Assembly: GCA_964640855.1 (NCBI GenBank)
Contig: CAZXIX010000001.1
Location: 96,035 to 160,034 of the forward strand
Direction of reading: 5' to 3'
DNA length: 64,000 nucleotides
From: JAJDFU01 sp964640855
GTDB taxonomy: Bacteria > Bacteroidota > Bacteroidia > Chitinophagales > Saprospiraceae
Under the pieces are notes generated by a model. That model was not told the origin of the DNA. It saw only the letters and a list, made by a program, of their open reading frames with translations, and made no database searches. Both the position numbers and the translations under genes were made by a program. The stretch's first letter is position 1, and the number at the start of each line of letters is the position of its first letter. Of this stretch, positions 36,552 through 44,694 are shown piece after piece.

Positions 36552-37892
36552 TTAGCCAGCATTTTGCACCAGGCCGACTTTTCCGATCACATTCCGGCCG
36601 ATACTTTGGTAGTGGAACCCTTCTTCGGCCATTTGTTCCATGCTGTACAGGTTGCGGCCATCGAAAACGACCGGCTCTTTCAACAGGTTGCGGATGGCGG
36701 TGAAGCTGGGCGTGCGGAAAGCGCTCCATTCGGTGACGATGGCCAGGCAGTCTGCGCCTTCCAGGGCATCGTATTGGTCTTTGGCGAAGTACACTTTGTC
36801 TCCGTAGATGGCCTTGACATTGTCCATGGCTTCCGGATCGAAAGCGCGCACCCGGGCACCGGCTTCCAACAGGGAATCGATGGTGTACAGGGCCGGAGCT
36901 TCCCGGATGTCATCAGTGTTGGGTTTGAAAGCCAACCCCCACAGAGCGATGGTTTTTCCCGCCAGATCCCCCTTGTAGAAATCACGAATGTTTTCGAATA
37001 CGCGGAAGCGTTGTCTGCTGTTTACGTCCAGGACGGAGTTCAGGATCTTGAAGTCGTACTTGGCTTCTGCGGCGGTTTTGGCCAGAGCCTGTACATCTTT
37101 CGGAAAGCAACTTCCGCCGAAACCGACACCGGGGAAGAGAAAGCGTTTCCCGATGCGGGTATCGCTGCCCATGCCCAGGCGAACTTTATCTACATCGGCT
37201 CCCAGTTTTTCACAGAGGTTGGCGATCTCGTTCATAAAGGTGATCCGGGTGGCCAGGTAAGAATTGGCAGCGTATTTGGTCATTTCGGCCGAGCGCTCAT
37301 CCATAAAATAGATGGGATTGCCCTGGCGAACAAAAGGTTCGTAAAGCTTGTACATCAGATCACGCGCCCTGTCGCTGGAGGTGCCGATCACAACCCGGTC
37401 GGGCTTCAGGAAATCATCAACAGCGACCCCCTCGCGAAGAAATTCCGGATTGGAGACCACGTCGAACAGGGATTCGCTCAGCTTGGCAGCCAATACATCG
37501 TGCACCCGCTCGGCCGTACCCACGGGCACGGTACTTTTGTCAACGATTACTTTGTATTCTTCGATGATATCGCCCAGTTGATTGGCGACATTCAGAATAT
37601 AGGAAAGATCGGCAGAGCCGTCTTCGCCGGGAGGGGTCGGCAATGCCAGAAAAATGATCTGGGCGTGGTCTACGGCTTCTTTCAGATCGGTGGTGAAATC
37701 GAGCCTGCCTTGCTGGGTATTGCGGTCAAACAAAAGATCCAGGCCGGGCTCGAAAATGGGGATCTCCCCATTTTTCATCCGCTCCACTTTTTTTTCGTCA
37801 ATGTCAACACAGATGACATTGTTACCGGTTTCTGCGAAACAGGTCCCGGATACCAGACCTACGTATCCGGTGCCAACTACTGCAATATTCAT
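36552..37892 (-). CDS. ugd: UDP-glucose 6-dehydrogenase
   Basis: Oxidises UDP-glucose to UDP-glucuronate with two NAD+. About 446 residues from ATG 37892 (MNIAVVGTGYVGLVSGTCFA, GXGXXG at 7-12); the in-frame start at 37949 adds a non-conserved tail and is rejected. Catalytic cysteine in FGGSCFPKD. Other signatures: ATRITFMNEIANLCEKLGAD, and KTIALWGLAFKPNTDDIREA at the start of the C-terminal UDP-binding domain. UDP-glucuronate feeds polysaccharide and LPS sugars. No other sugar-nucleotide gene is adjacent; rmlA at 21 kb is the only one elsewhere in the window. Confidence 0.95.
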   Translation of the reverse strand: MNIAVVGTGYVGLVSGTCFAETGNNVICVDIDEKKVERMKNGEIPIFEPGLDLLFDRNTQQGRLDFTTDLKEAVDHAQIIFLALPTPPGEDGSADLSYILNVANQLGDIIEEYKVIVDKSTVPVGTAERVHDVLAAKLSESLFDVVSNPEFLREGVAVDDFLKPDRVVIGTSSDRARDLMYKLYEPFVRQGNPIYFMDERSAEMTKYAANSYLATRITFMNEIANLCEKLGADVDKVRLGMGSDTRIGKRFLFPGVGFGGSCFPKDVQALAKTAAEAKYDFKILNSVLDVNSRQRFRVFENIRDFYKGDLAGKTIALWGLAFKPNTDDIREAPALYTIDSLLEAGARVRAFDPEAMDNVKAIYGDKVYFAKDQYDALEGADCLAIVTEWSAFRTPSFTAIRNLLKEPVVFDGRNLYSMEQMAEEGFHYQSIGRNVIGKVGLVQNAG

Positions 37893-37919
37893 AAGTTGAA
37901 ATTCTTTAAAAAACTGGGT

Positions 37920-37945
37920 CAAATGTACGTAAAAGGCACTGGCAA
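37920..37945 (-). promoter_or_regulatory. Putative promoter of ugd
   Basis: Minus-strand TACATTTG at 37920-37927 fits TAnnTTTG, 28 bases before the start codon. A TTG lies 15 bases further upstream (37943-37945), a somewhat short spacing. Confidence 0.5.
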
Positions 37946-38133
37946 TCACCGCTTTCCCTTCGTCATTCCTGCCAGATTTAGAATGCGGCAGGGAAGGCGG
38001 GCCCGGAGAAGCCTTCTGTTTTTCAACTCTTCCGGGCCTGCTCCTTGTTTTTCCAAAAAAAGGATGGATTTAGCGATCATATTCCAATTCCAAACCCGCT
38101 CTTAATTATACTTGTGCTGAGGTAGAAAACGTC

Positions 38134-40380
38134 ATGCAAAGGATATTGCCAGATATCATATACAGCTTTCCCCTGCAGTTGCTCTTTTTGCATTTGCGGA
38201 GTAATCTGCTGCTGCTTTTTCTCTGGGTGGTCCTGGTCCTTTTTGTGAGCGGTCAGTTGGGATACAATCTGGGGTTTCAATATTTGTTTCTGGATCCGGA
38301 ATATTTGGGTGTGGTCAATTTCTGGAGCTTCTTATTCGTGGGGCTTGCTTTCGGGGGCTTTTTCATGACCTGGAATCTGACCACTTATCTGCTCACGGCT
38401 CATCACTTTCCCTTTCTGGCTTCCTTGTCCCGGCCTTTCACCAAATTTTGCATCAACAATCTGATCCTACCCCTGGCCTTTCTGGGCTACTACATCGGGA
38501 AGATCATCTATTTCGAGCGAGCCTTCGAGGAGTGGTCCTGGTCGGGAATACTCACCAATTGCCTGGGGGTTTTGGTGGGGTCTATTTGCGTTGTCCTGAT
38601 CTTCTTCATCTACTTCATCCTGACCAACCGGGATATTTCCTTTTTTGAATTTGAGGTGGAGGGAGAATCCGGCAAGTCAAAACCCAACATCAAACCGGGG
38701 CGCTCGGGCGTTGACCTGGACTTCATCAAACTGGACGCCAACCGGCTGCCGGTACGGACCTATTTTACGCAGCGTTTTCGGCCCCGGCTGGTGCGTTCGG
38801 TGGCTCACTATCCTTCGGAACTTCTGCTCAGCATTTTCCGGCAAAACCACCTCAATGCCCTCGTCATACAATTGGTCAGTCTGGTGGGGCTGATGTTTTT
38901 GGGTTGGCTGATCGACTATCCGGTCTTCCAGATCCCGGCTTCGGCGAGCATTATCATCATGTTCAGCGTGATCACTGCGCTGATCGGCGCCATCACCTAC
39001 TGGTTTCACGCCTGGCGATCCACGATCATCATCCTGATGTTGTTAGGCATCAATTTCATGACCAGCTTTGAGAACCTGGGCCATGTCAATCGGGCCTACG
39101 GACTGGATTACACGGGCGAACCTGCGCCCTACACGCTGGAGCATCTTGACTCTCTTTCCACCCCCGATCAAATTGCAGAGGACCGCCGGCACACCGAAGC
39201 CATTCTGGAAAACTGGAAGAAGCGCGCTGCGGGGCCCCGAAATAAAAAACCCAAGCTCGTGCTGGTTGCCGTCAGCGGAGGAGGCCTTCGATCCGCTACC
39301 TGGTCGATGCATGTGATGCAAACGGCAGACAGTCTGCTGCATGGGAAACTGATCCGAAACACAGGACTCATCACGGGTGCCTCCGGCGGGATCATAGGCA
39401 TGAGTTACTACCGGGAGCTGTGGCTACGCGAACAACGCGGAGAACCGGTCTCCCGCTTCGATCCGGAACATTTGAATCGCATCACCCGCGATCTGCTCAA
39501 CCCGATCGCTTTTACCCTGATCACGAATGATATCTTTTTGCCATGGGGCCGATTTCGGATCCATGGCCAGACCTACCGCAAGGATCGGGGCTATGTTTTT
39601 GAGCAAACCTTAAATGAAAACGCCAACTTCTATTTGGACAAAGACCTGTCTGCTTATCGGGAACCGGAACGAAAAGCTGAAATCCCGCTCCTGTTCATCA
39701 CCCCCTCCATCGTCAATGATGCTCGCCGCCTGATCATTTCTCCGCAACCGGTCAGTTACATGATGGTGGCTCCGAGCCGACCGGAATTCGGTCTTCGATC
39801 GGATGTGGATGCCGTTGATTTTGGCCGATTGTTCGAAAAGCAAGGTGCAGACCAACTGCGTTTTCTTTCCGCCCTGCGCATGAACGCTACCTATCCGTAC
39901 GTGCTCCCCACCGTTCACCTTCCCACCAAACCCGGTATAGTGGTCATGGATGCCGGCTTTCGCGATAATTACGGTCTGCTTTCGGCCACCCGCTTTATTC
40001 AGGTATTCAAGGAGTGGATCCTGGAGAATACGAGCGGGGTGGTGCTGGTGCAGATCAATAGTTCCGAAAGAAGCAAGGAGATTGAAGCAAGCGATCGCCA
40101 GGGCTTCGTCGAGGCCCTGGTCAACCCGCTCGGCATTGCCACACAGGTGCTTGACGTACAGGAATTTGAACAAGACAATGCGATCGGGTTCATATATGAC
40201 CTACTGGGCCCGGAGCACTTTGATTTCTTTCGCTTTCGCTATGCCCCGCCTCCGGGGAGCAAGGTGAAGCCTTCCATTTCCTTTCACATTACCAAACGGG
40301 AAAAGGAACTGGTTCTAGAGGCATTGGAGAATAAGTCCAATCAGTCCAGCTTGCGACGTTTGGTCGAATTGCTGCGCTAA
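38134..40380 (+). CDS. Patatin-like phospholipase with N-terminal membrane domain
   Basis: 748 residues. The first 330 hold about seven membrane helices (for example LLLLFLWVVLVLFVSGQLGY, LILPLAFLGYYIGKIIYF, FMTSF near 310). The C-terminal patatin domain has the oxyanion motif SGGGLRSATW, the nucleophile serine in TGASGGIIG (GXSXG) and the catalytic Asp in VMDAGFRDNYG, so the Ser-Asp dyad is complete. Probably a membrane-bound lipid acyl hydrolase; substrate unknown. It has its own 241-base upstream gap and ends 56 bases before the thioredoxin-like gene. Confidence 0.88.
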   Translation: MQRILPDIIYSFPLQLLFLHLRSNLLLLFLWVVLVLFVSGQLGYNLGFQYLFLDPEYLGVVNFWSFLFVGLAFGGFFMTWNLTTYLLTAHHFPFLASLSRPFTKFCINNLILPLAFLGYYIGKIIYFERAFEEWSWSGILTNCLGVLVGSICVVLIFFIYFILTNRDISFFEFEVEGESGKSKPNIKPGRSGVDLDFIKLDANRLPVRTYFTQRFRPRLVRSVAHYPSELLLSIFRQNHLNALVIQLVSLVGLMFLGWLIDYPVFQIPASASIIIMFSVITALIGAITYWFHAWRSTIIILMLLGINFMTSFENLGHVNRAYGLDYTGEPAPYTLEHLDSLSTPDQIAEDRRHTEAILENWKKRAAGPRNKKPKLVLVAVSGGGLRSATWSMHVMQTADSLLHGKLIRNTGLITGASGGIIGMSYYRELWLREQRGEPVSRFDPEHLNRITRDLLNPIAFTLITNDIFLPWGRFRIHGQTYRKDRGYVFEQTLNENANFYLDKDLSAYREPERKAEIPLLFITPSIVNDARRLIISPQPVSYMMVAPSRPEFGLRSDVDAVDFGRLFEKQGADQLRFLSALRMNATYPYVLPTVHLPTKPGIVVMDAGFRDNYGLLSATRFIQVFKEWILENTSGVVLVQINSSERSKEIEASDRQGFVEALVNPLGIATQVLDVQEFEQDNAIGFIYDLLGPEHFDFFRFRYAPPPGSKVKPSISFHITKREKELVLEALENKSNQSSLRRLVELLR

Positions 40381-40436
40381 AAGGATGAACCTCCCCCGCG
40401 GAAAGCTGTATTATTTTGCGAAATAAGCGTTTGAAC

Positions 40437-41072
40437 ATGGAGTTTGTCCCCGAAAAATACCTGAAAGCTTCGTTGGGTTACGAGGCCTTTTTGAAAGAGG
40501 TGGAGACTTTGCTGGCTCAGGGCCGGACGACCAACCACGACAACAGTCCGGCCATGCAGGAGTATACGCGCCTGAACCTGCAGCGCATGAAGCGACTGAA
40601 CCGCAAGAACAATCTCAGTTCGGAATCCCAGGTCGCCATTCGCCGGCTGAAAGAACGAATGCTCTGGTTGGTTATAACGGAAGGCTGGTGCGGGGATGCC
40701 GCCCAGAGCCTGCCTGTCGTGGCCGCTTTGGCCCGGGAGAGCGAAAAAGTGGAACTCCGGGTCTTATTGCGCGATCAGCATCCGGATTTGATGGATGCTT
40801 TTCTGACCAATGGATCCCGTTCCATCCCCAAGCTGATCATGGTGGATGCCGAAGGGGGTGGCATTTTGGCCGACTGGGGGCCTCGTCCGGCAGAATTGCA
40901 GGCGCACATTTTGAAAACCCGGCAGGAAATCCTGGCCTTATCCGATCAGAAGGAGCGCAGCCAAAGATTTAAGGCGCTGAGCCTCTACACGCAAAAGTGG
41001 TACACCCGGGATAAAGGGACCTCCATACAGCGTGAGATTTTGGGACGCATCCCAATGGAAGTTCCAGGCTAG
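40437..41072 (+). CDS. Thioredoxin-like family protein
   Basis: About 211 residues from ATG 40437; a TTG at 40416 is also in frame. The fold is indicated by WLVITEGWCGDAAQSLPVVAAL, where the active site reads WCGDA, so only one of the two redox cysteines of CXXC is present, and by SIPKLIMVDAEGG with the cis-Pro before the beta strand. Such one-Cys thioredoxin-like proteins are common in Bacteroidota and are unlikely to act as simple disulfide reductases. No signal peptide. Confidence 0.85.
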   Translation: MEFVPEKYLKASLGYEAFLKEVETLLAQGRTTNHDNSPAMQEYTRLNLQRMKRLNRKNNLSSESQVAIRRLKERMLWLVITEGWCGDAAQSLPVVAALARESEKVELRVLLRDQHPDLMDAFLTNGSRSIPKLIMVDAEGGGILADWGPRPAELQAHILKTRQEILALSDQKERSQRFKALSLYTQKWYTRDKGTSIQREILGRIPMEVPG

Positions 41073-41079
41073 GAAATCC

Positions 41080-41562
41080 TTAAGCTTCGGCTCCGGTCCA
41101 GCAATCGATCACCGTTTTCAAAACGATGAACAAAGCCTCTCTTCCCTCCTTGGTGATCCATTCATCTTCGAGGTCGGAAAGCGCATCCTCGGCGAAAGCC
41201 AGCAGATCTTCCTGATCGGTATGCTCAAAAAAGAGGTCCAGCCTTTCATGAAAGGTATTCGCCTTCGCATTGCCTAAGGTCGTCCAGTTTTTTTCTTCGA
41301 CCAGACTGAGCATCTCTTCGTCCGGACGAGGCAGGTCTGGCTGCCCGATGCGAACGGCGCGGAAGATCACCAGGATGAGATACAAGAGATATTCCCGTTC
41401 TGATTGCGTGAGCAAGTCCAGACTGTCAGAGAAGAGCCACCCCATGATCTCGGGCTGCTCCTGCTGAAGGGACTCGACCGCCTTTTCATATTGATCTTCT
41501 TTCTCGAGCGCTTCGGCTGCTGCTTCGATCTCTTTTTCCGATATGAACTTCACCGTTTTCAA
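41080..41562 (-). CDS. Hypothetical acidic protein in the flavoreductase operon
   Basis: 160 residues, acidic and helix-rich, with no signal peptide or recognised domain. The start is TTG at 41562 immediately after the stop of the upstream gene (TAATTG), with GTG three codons later as an alternative; no ATG lies near. It contains YLLYLILVIFRAVRIGQPDLP and DLLAFAEDALSDLEDEW. Being coupled to the FNR-type reductase, it may help that enzyme, but there is no direct evidence. Confidence 0.7.
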   Translation of the reverse strand: MKTVKFISEKEIEAAAEALEKEDQYEKAVESLQQEQPEIMGWLFSDSLDLLTQSEREYLLYLILVIFRAVRIGQPDLPRPDEEMLSLVEEKNWTTLGNAKANTFHERLDLFFEHTDQEDLLAFAEDALSDLEDEWITKEGREALFIVLKTVIDCWTGAEA

Positions 41563-42669
41563 TTAAACATCATCATAGCTGATCTCGACCTCTTCGGAAG
41601 TGGGATGACTCTGGCAGGTCAGGATCAAGCCCTGTTCAACTTCATCTTCGTCCAGTGCCAGACAGGTATCCATTTGAACGGTGCCTTTTTTCAGACGGGC
41701 AACGCAGGTAGAGCAGGCACCGGCATAGCAGGAATAAGGCGCTTCCCGGTTGCTATCCAGGATGGCATCCAGGATGGTTTTATTTTTCTGGACCTCAAGC
41801 TCGAATTCTTCCCCATCGAGATGAACTTTGACGTTGGCGTTGATTTTTTCGAAAGACTGCCCGTTGGTACTCGGTGGGGTTTCGTTGGTGAAATGCTCCA
41901 CCAGGACCTGCTTCGGGTCCAGTCCTTTTTGCAGCAAATGCTCTTCTACCGCCGGGTTCATATTGCCGGGGCCGCAAATGTAGTACAAGCAGTCCTCGTT
42001 TTGATTAGGCGTTTCGGAGAGGAATTTGTCTACTGCGGCCGGGTCGATTCGGCCGGTCTTTCCTTCCCAGGAGACAGAACCTTTGGAGAAAAGGCCACCC
42101 AGTCCTTTGGATTTGTTACGCATGGGTCGGCTGAGAATGTTTTCGACCCTCAACTGACCTGCATATCGGGATTTCAATTGGGAAAGTTCATCCTTGAAAA
42201 TGATGTTGTTTTCGTCCCGTGAGCCATAAAGGAGATGCACTTCACTTTTCGGCTCCTGCTCCAATACCGTTTTCAGGATGGACATGAGGGGCGTAATGCC
42301 GCTACCCGCTCCGAACAGAAAGTAACTGCGTCGTTTTTCTTCGTCGGTTTCTACGACGAAGCGCCCTTCCGGAGGCATAACCTCAATCTGGTCCCCGGCC
42401 TTGATCTGCTCGTGTATGTAGCCGGATACGATTCCTTTCGCTACTCGCTTGACGGTTACGGCGAGCTTATCCTCGGCGGGGCTGCTGCTCATGGAGTAGG
42501 CCCGCCGGTGTTCTTTTCCGCCTATCTGAAAGCGGAGGGTCAAATACTGCCCTGCCCTGTACTGGAACGTATCTTTCCAATCTTCCGGCACTTCCAGGAT
42601 CAGCGAAACGGTATCTGGCGTTTCCTGGCGAACTTCATTTACGATAAGTTTATGGAACTGTGGCGTCAT
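41563..42669 (-). CDS. PaaE-like NAD(P)H flavoreductase with C-terminal [2Fe-2S] ferredoxin
   Basis: 368 residues: FAD domain (RAYSMSSSP, about 55-63), NAD(P)H domain (YFLFGAGSGITPLMSIL, YYICGPGNM), and a plant-type ferredoxin with ligands C-X4-C-X2-C in YSCYAGACSTCVA and a fourth Cys in LILTCQSHP. The architecture is that of phenylacetate-CoA oxygenase reductase PaaE and relatives, which pass electrons from NAD(P)H to a diiron oxygenase. The divergent neighbour at 42776 is an AlkB diiron hydroxylase, which makes this its likely electron donor. A hypothetical protein follows in the same operon. Confidence 0.9.
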   Translation of the reverse strand: MTPQFHKLIVNEVRQETPDTVSLILEVPEDWKDTFQYRAGQYLTLRFQIGGKEHRRAYSMSSSPAEDKLAVTVKRVAKGIVSGYIHEQIKAGDQIEVMPPEGRFVVETDEEKRRSYFLFGAGSGITPLMSILKTVLEQEPKSEVHLLYGSRDENNIIFKDELSQLKSRYAGQLRVENILSRPMRNKSKGLGGLFSKGSVSWEGKTGRIDPAAVDKFLSETPNQNEDCLYYICGPGNMNPAVEEHLLQKGLDPKQVLVEHFTNETPPSTNGQSFEKINANVKVHLDGEEFELEVQKNKTILDAILDSNREAPYSCYAGACSTCVARLKKGTVQMDTCLALDEDEVEQGLILTCQSHPTSEEVEISYDDV

Positions 42670-42698
42670 TTTGGTATTTTAATCCGTTGATGCGATTG

Positions 42699-42732
42699 CA
42701 AAAATAGCTGCTTGTTTCGTTTTCACTACAAA
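42699..42732 (-). promoter_or_regulatory. Putative promoter of the flavoreductase gene
   Basis: Minus-strand TATTTTTG at 42699-42706 fits TAnnTTTG, 30 bases before the ATG. TTTTG at about 42729-42732 gives a -33 element with a spacer near 22 bases. Confidence 0.5.
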
Positions 42733-42745
42733 AGCCACAAACAAG
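42711..42745. promoter_or_regulatory. Inverted repeat between the divergent flavoreductase and alkB genes
   Basis: CTTGTTT (42711-42717) and AAACAAG (42739-42745) are perfect 7-base inverted copies, centres 28 bases apart, sitting between the two start codons and overlapping the promoter region. It could be a shared operator, but 7-base arms may arise by chance. Confidence 0.3.
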
Positions 42746-42775
42746 AGAGACAATCTGGAGTTCAGCGCTAGGGTT

Positions 42776-43837
42776 ATGAAATTCAATGATCTCAAATATT
42801 TGATGGCCTACCTGATGCCCCTGGTGGCATTCGTCGGGCTGAGCTTACAGGGCCCCTGGGCCCCCGGGAGCGTATATGTTGCCTTTGTTATCATCCCCTT
42901 TCTGGAACAGTTCCTGCCCCGATCTCCCCTCAACCTGGATGCAGAGGCGGAAAAAGAGAAACTTCAAAGCCAATTCTTCGACTGGTTGCTTTACCTGAAT
43001 GTGCCTCTGTTGTACGGGCTGATCATCTATTTTTTCGAGCGGGTTGCCTCCGGGGAGCTCACGACGTTTGAGCAGGTAGCCTCCGTTTTCAATGTGGGCT
43101 TGTTGGTGGGCACCATTGGGATAAATGTGGCCCACGAACTCGGGCATCGATCCGACAAAGTGGAACAGGCATTGGCCAAGGTCCTTCTTCTCTCGGGCTT
43201 GTATATGCACTTCATCATCGAACACAACCGGGGCCATCACAAGCACGTGGCGACTCCCTACGATCCGGCCTCGGCGGTGAAAGGACAGCCGATCTACGCT
43301 TTTTGGATCGCTTCGGTGCTCGGCGGTTACCGGAACGCCTGGCGCCTGGAAGCCAGGCGACTGGAGCGGAAAGGAAAAGCCTTTTGGAGCTGGCACAATG
43401 AAATGATACGGTTTACTTTCTTTGAGATTGCTTATCTGGCGATCGTAGGTTGGATATGGGGTGGGTGGATGATAGGTTTTGCCTTTGCCATTGCGCTTGT
43501 TGGATTTTTGCTGTTGGAATCGGTCAACTACATCGAGCATTATGGTTTGCGGCGCCGGGAGATCGCCCCGGGCCGGTATGAGAAGGTAAGCCCCATACAC
43601 TCCTGGAATTCTGACCATGAACTGGGGCGCATATTTCTTTATGAACTTACCCGGCACAGCGACCACCACTACAAGGCTTCGCGAAAATATCAGGTCCTTC
43701 GGCATTTCGAGGAGAGCCCTCAACTGCCTTTGGGTTATCCGGCCTCCATATTGATGAGCCTGATTCCTCCTCTGTGGTTTCGTTTTATGAACGATCGGGT
43801 AGACCGGGCCCGGGGAAAAATTCGGCTACAGCATTAA
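42776..43837 (+). CDS. alkB: AlkB-type alkane 1-monooxygenase (membrane diiron hydroxylase)
   Basis: 353 residues with several membrane helices. The eight-His boxes are present: HELGHR (about 122-127), EHNRGHHKHV (about 147-156) and LTRHSDHHYK (about 286-295), and the AlkB-specific NYIEHYGL (about 248). It would hydroxylate the terminal carbon of alkanes or fatty-chain substrates in the inner membrane. Classical AlkB uses rubredoxin and rubredoxin reductase; neither is in the window, while a ferredoxin-fused flavoreductase is divergently encoded. Substrate range cannot be told from sequence. Confidence 0.9.
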   Translation: MKFNDLKYLMAYLMPLVAFVGLSLQGPWAPGSVYVAFVIIPFLEQFLPRSPLNLDAEAEKEKLQSQFFDWLLYLNVPLLYGLIIYFFERVASGELTTFEQVASVFNVGLLVGTIGINVAHELGHRSDKVEQALAKVLLLSGLYMHFIIEHNRGHHKHVATPYDPASAVKGQPIYAFWIASVLGGYRNAWRLEARRLERKGKAFWSWHNEMIRFTFFEIAYLAIVGWIWGGWMIGFAFAIALVGFLLLESVNYIEHYGLRRREIAPGRYEKVSPIHSWNSDHELGRIFLYELTRHSDHHYKASRKYQVLRHFEESPQLPLGYPASILMSLIPPLWFRFMNDRVDRARGKIRLQH

Positions 43838-44452
43838 CAGAACCCTGCCGATCAAGACCAGCCCGAAAGCAAAAAGGAGAATACCGGTGATCCGGCGGAT
43901 CCACAGCAGATGACGCGGGGAAAGCCAACGCCGAATCCGCTTGGCCAAAAGGATCTTAAGTACATCCGCGATCATCACCATGGTCATCAGCCCGGCAAAA
44001 AAAGAAACCGCTTGCTTGCCGGAATAATCCACATTTAAGAACACGGTAGATACGAGGGCTATCCAAAAAATGACGGTAAAAGGATTGAAACCGTTGAGAA
44101 GGATCCCCTTGGTAATCAGCCCGAAGTAAGAGTCGGACCGTATGGGGTGTTTCCGGGGCCGCATGCTCATCCGGGGTCGGGTCAGGGCGGACAAAATTCC
44201 GAAAACGATTAAAATGGTTCCGCCTACCAGTCCAACATAGAAGGTAAAGGACGGATTGTTCGCAAAGGAGCGGATGAGGGAAAGGCTGAAGTAGGCCAAT
44301 GTGATGTAGGCCACATCGCTCAACCATACGCCCAAGGCCACTCCCAGTCCCGCCCGAAATCCCTGCTCCAGACCTGTTTGCAGGAGAGCGAAGAAAATGG
44401 GGCCGACCAGGAGCGTCAATACAAGCCCGTATTGAATGCCCTGCCAAAACAC
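43826..44452 (-). CDS. LysE family amino-acid/metabolite exporter
   Basis: 208 residues with six predicted hydrophobic segments and the LysE N-terminal pattern GIQYGLVLTLLVGPIFFALL, then GFRAGLGVALGVWLSDVAYI. NGFNPFTVIFWIALVSTVFL fits the fourth segment. LysE-type carriers export basic or other amino acids or small metabolites; substrate unknown. Its 3' end overlaps alkB by 12 bases (convergent). The 242-base gap to GH3 contains a CAGAAAG/CTTTCTG hairpin (44663-44683) but no gene I can see. Confidence 0.88.
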   Translation of the reverse strand: MFWQGIQYGLVLTLLVGPIFFALLQTGLEQGFRAGLGVALGVWLSDVAYITLAYFSLSLIRSFANNPSFTFYVGLVGGTILIVFGILSALTRPRMSMRPRKHPIRSDSYFGLITKGILLNGFNPFTVIFWIALVSTVFLNVDYSGKQAVSFFAGLMTMVMIADVLKILLAKRIRRWLSPRHLLWIRRITGILLFAFGLVLIGRVLLML

Positions 44453-44694
44453 GGAATTTAAAGCAATTTAGTCCGATTTACCCATAAGCACTTTGGAAAA
44501 CAACGGCGGGAAACAGGATAAAAAATGATTTTCAACATCTTGCCCGGTGTCAACCCCAGCGGTTAGAGATTGTGCAACCCAAAATCCGGTATGGGTTAGG
44601 ATCCAAGATAGAAAGTTGAATTTCTTTGCTTCCTCGAATCTCCGATTTGGCCATTCGTTAGCCAGAAAGGCCTTGGCTTTCTGTGTTTTCCGGC

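Noticed and set aside
36450..38105. 551-codon open frame on the plus strand
   Set aside because: Antisense to ugd; no family features.
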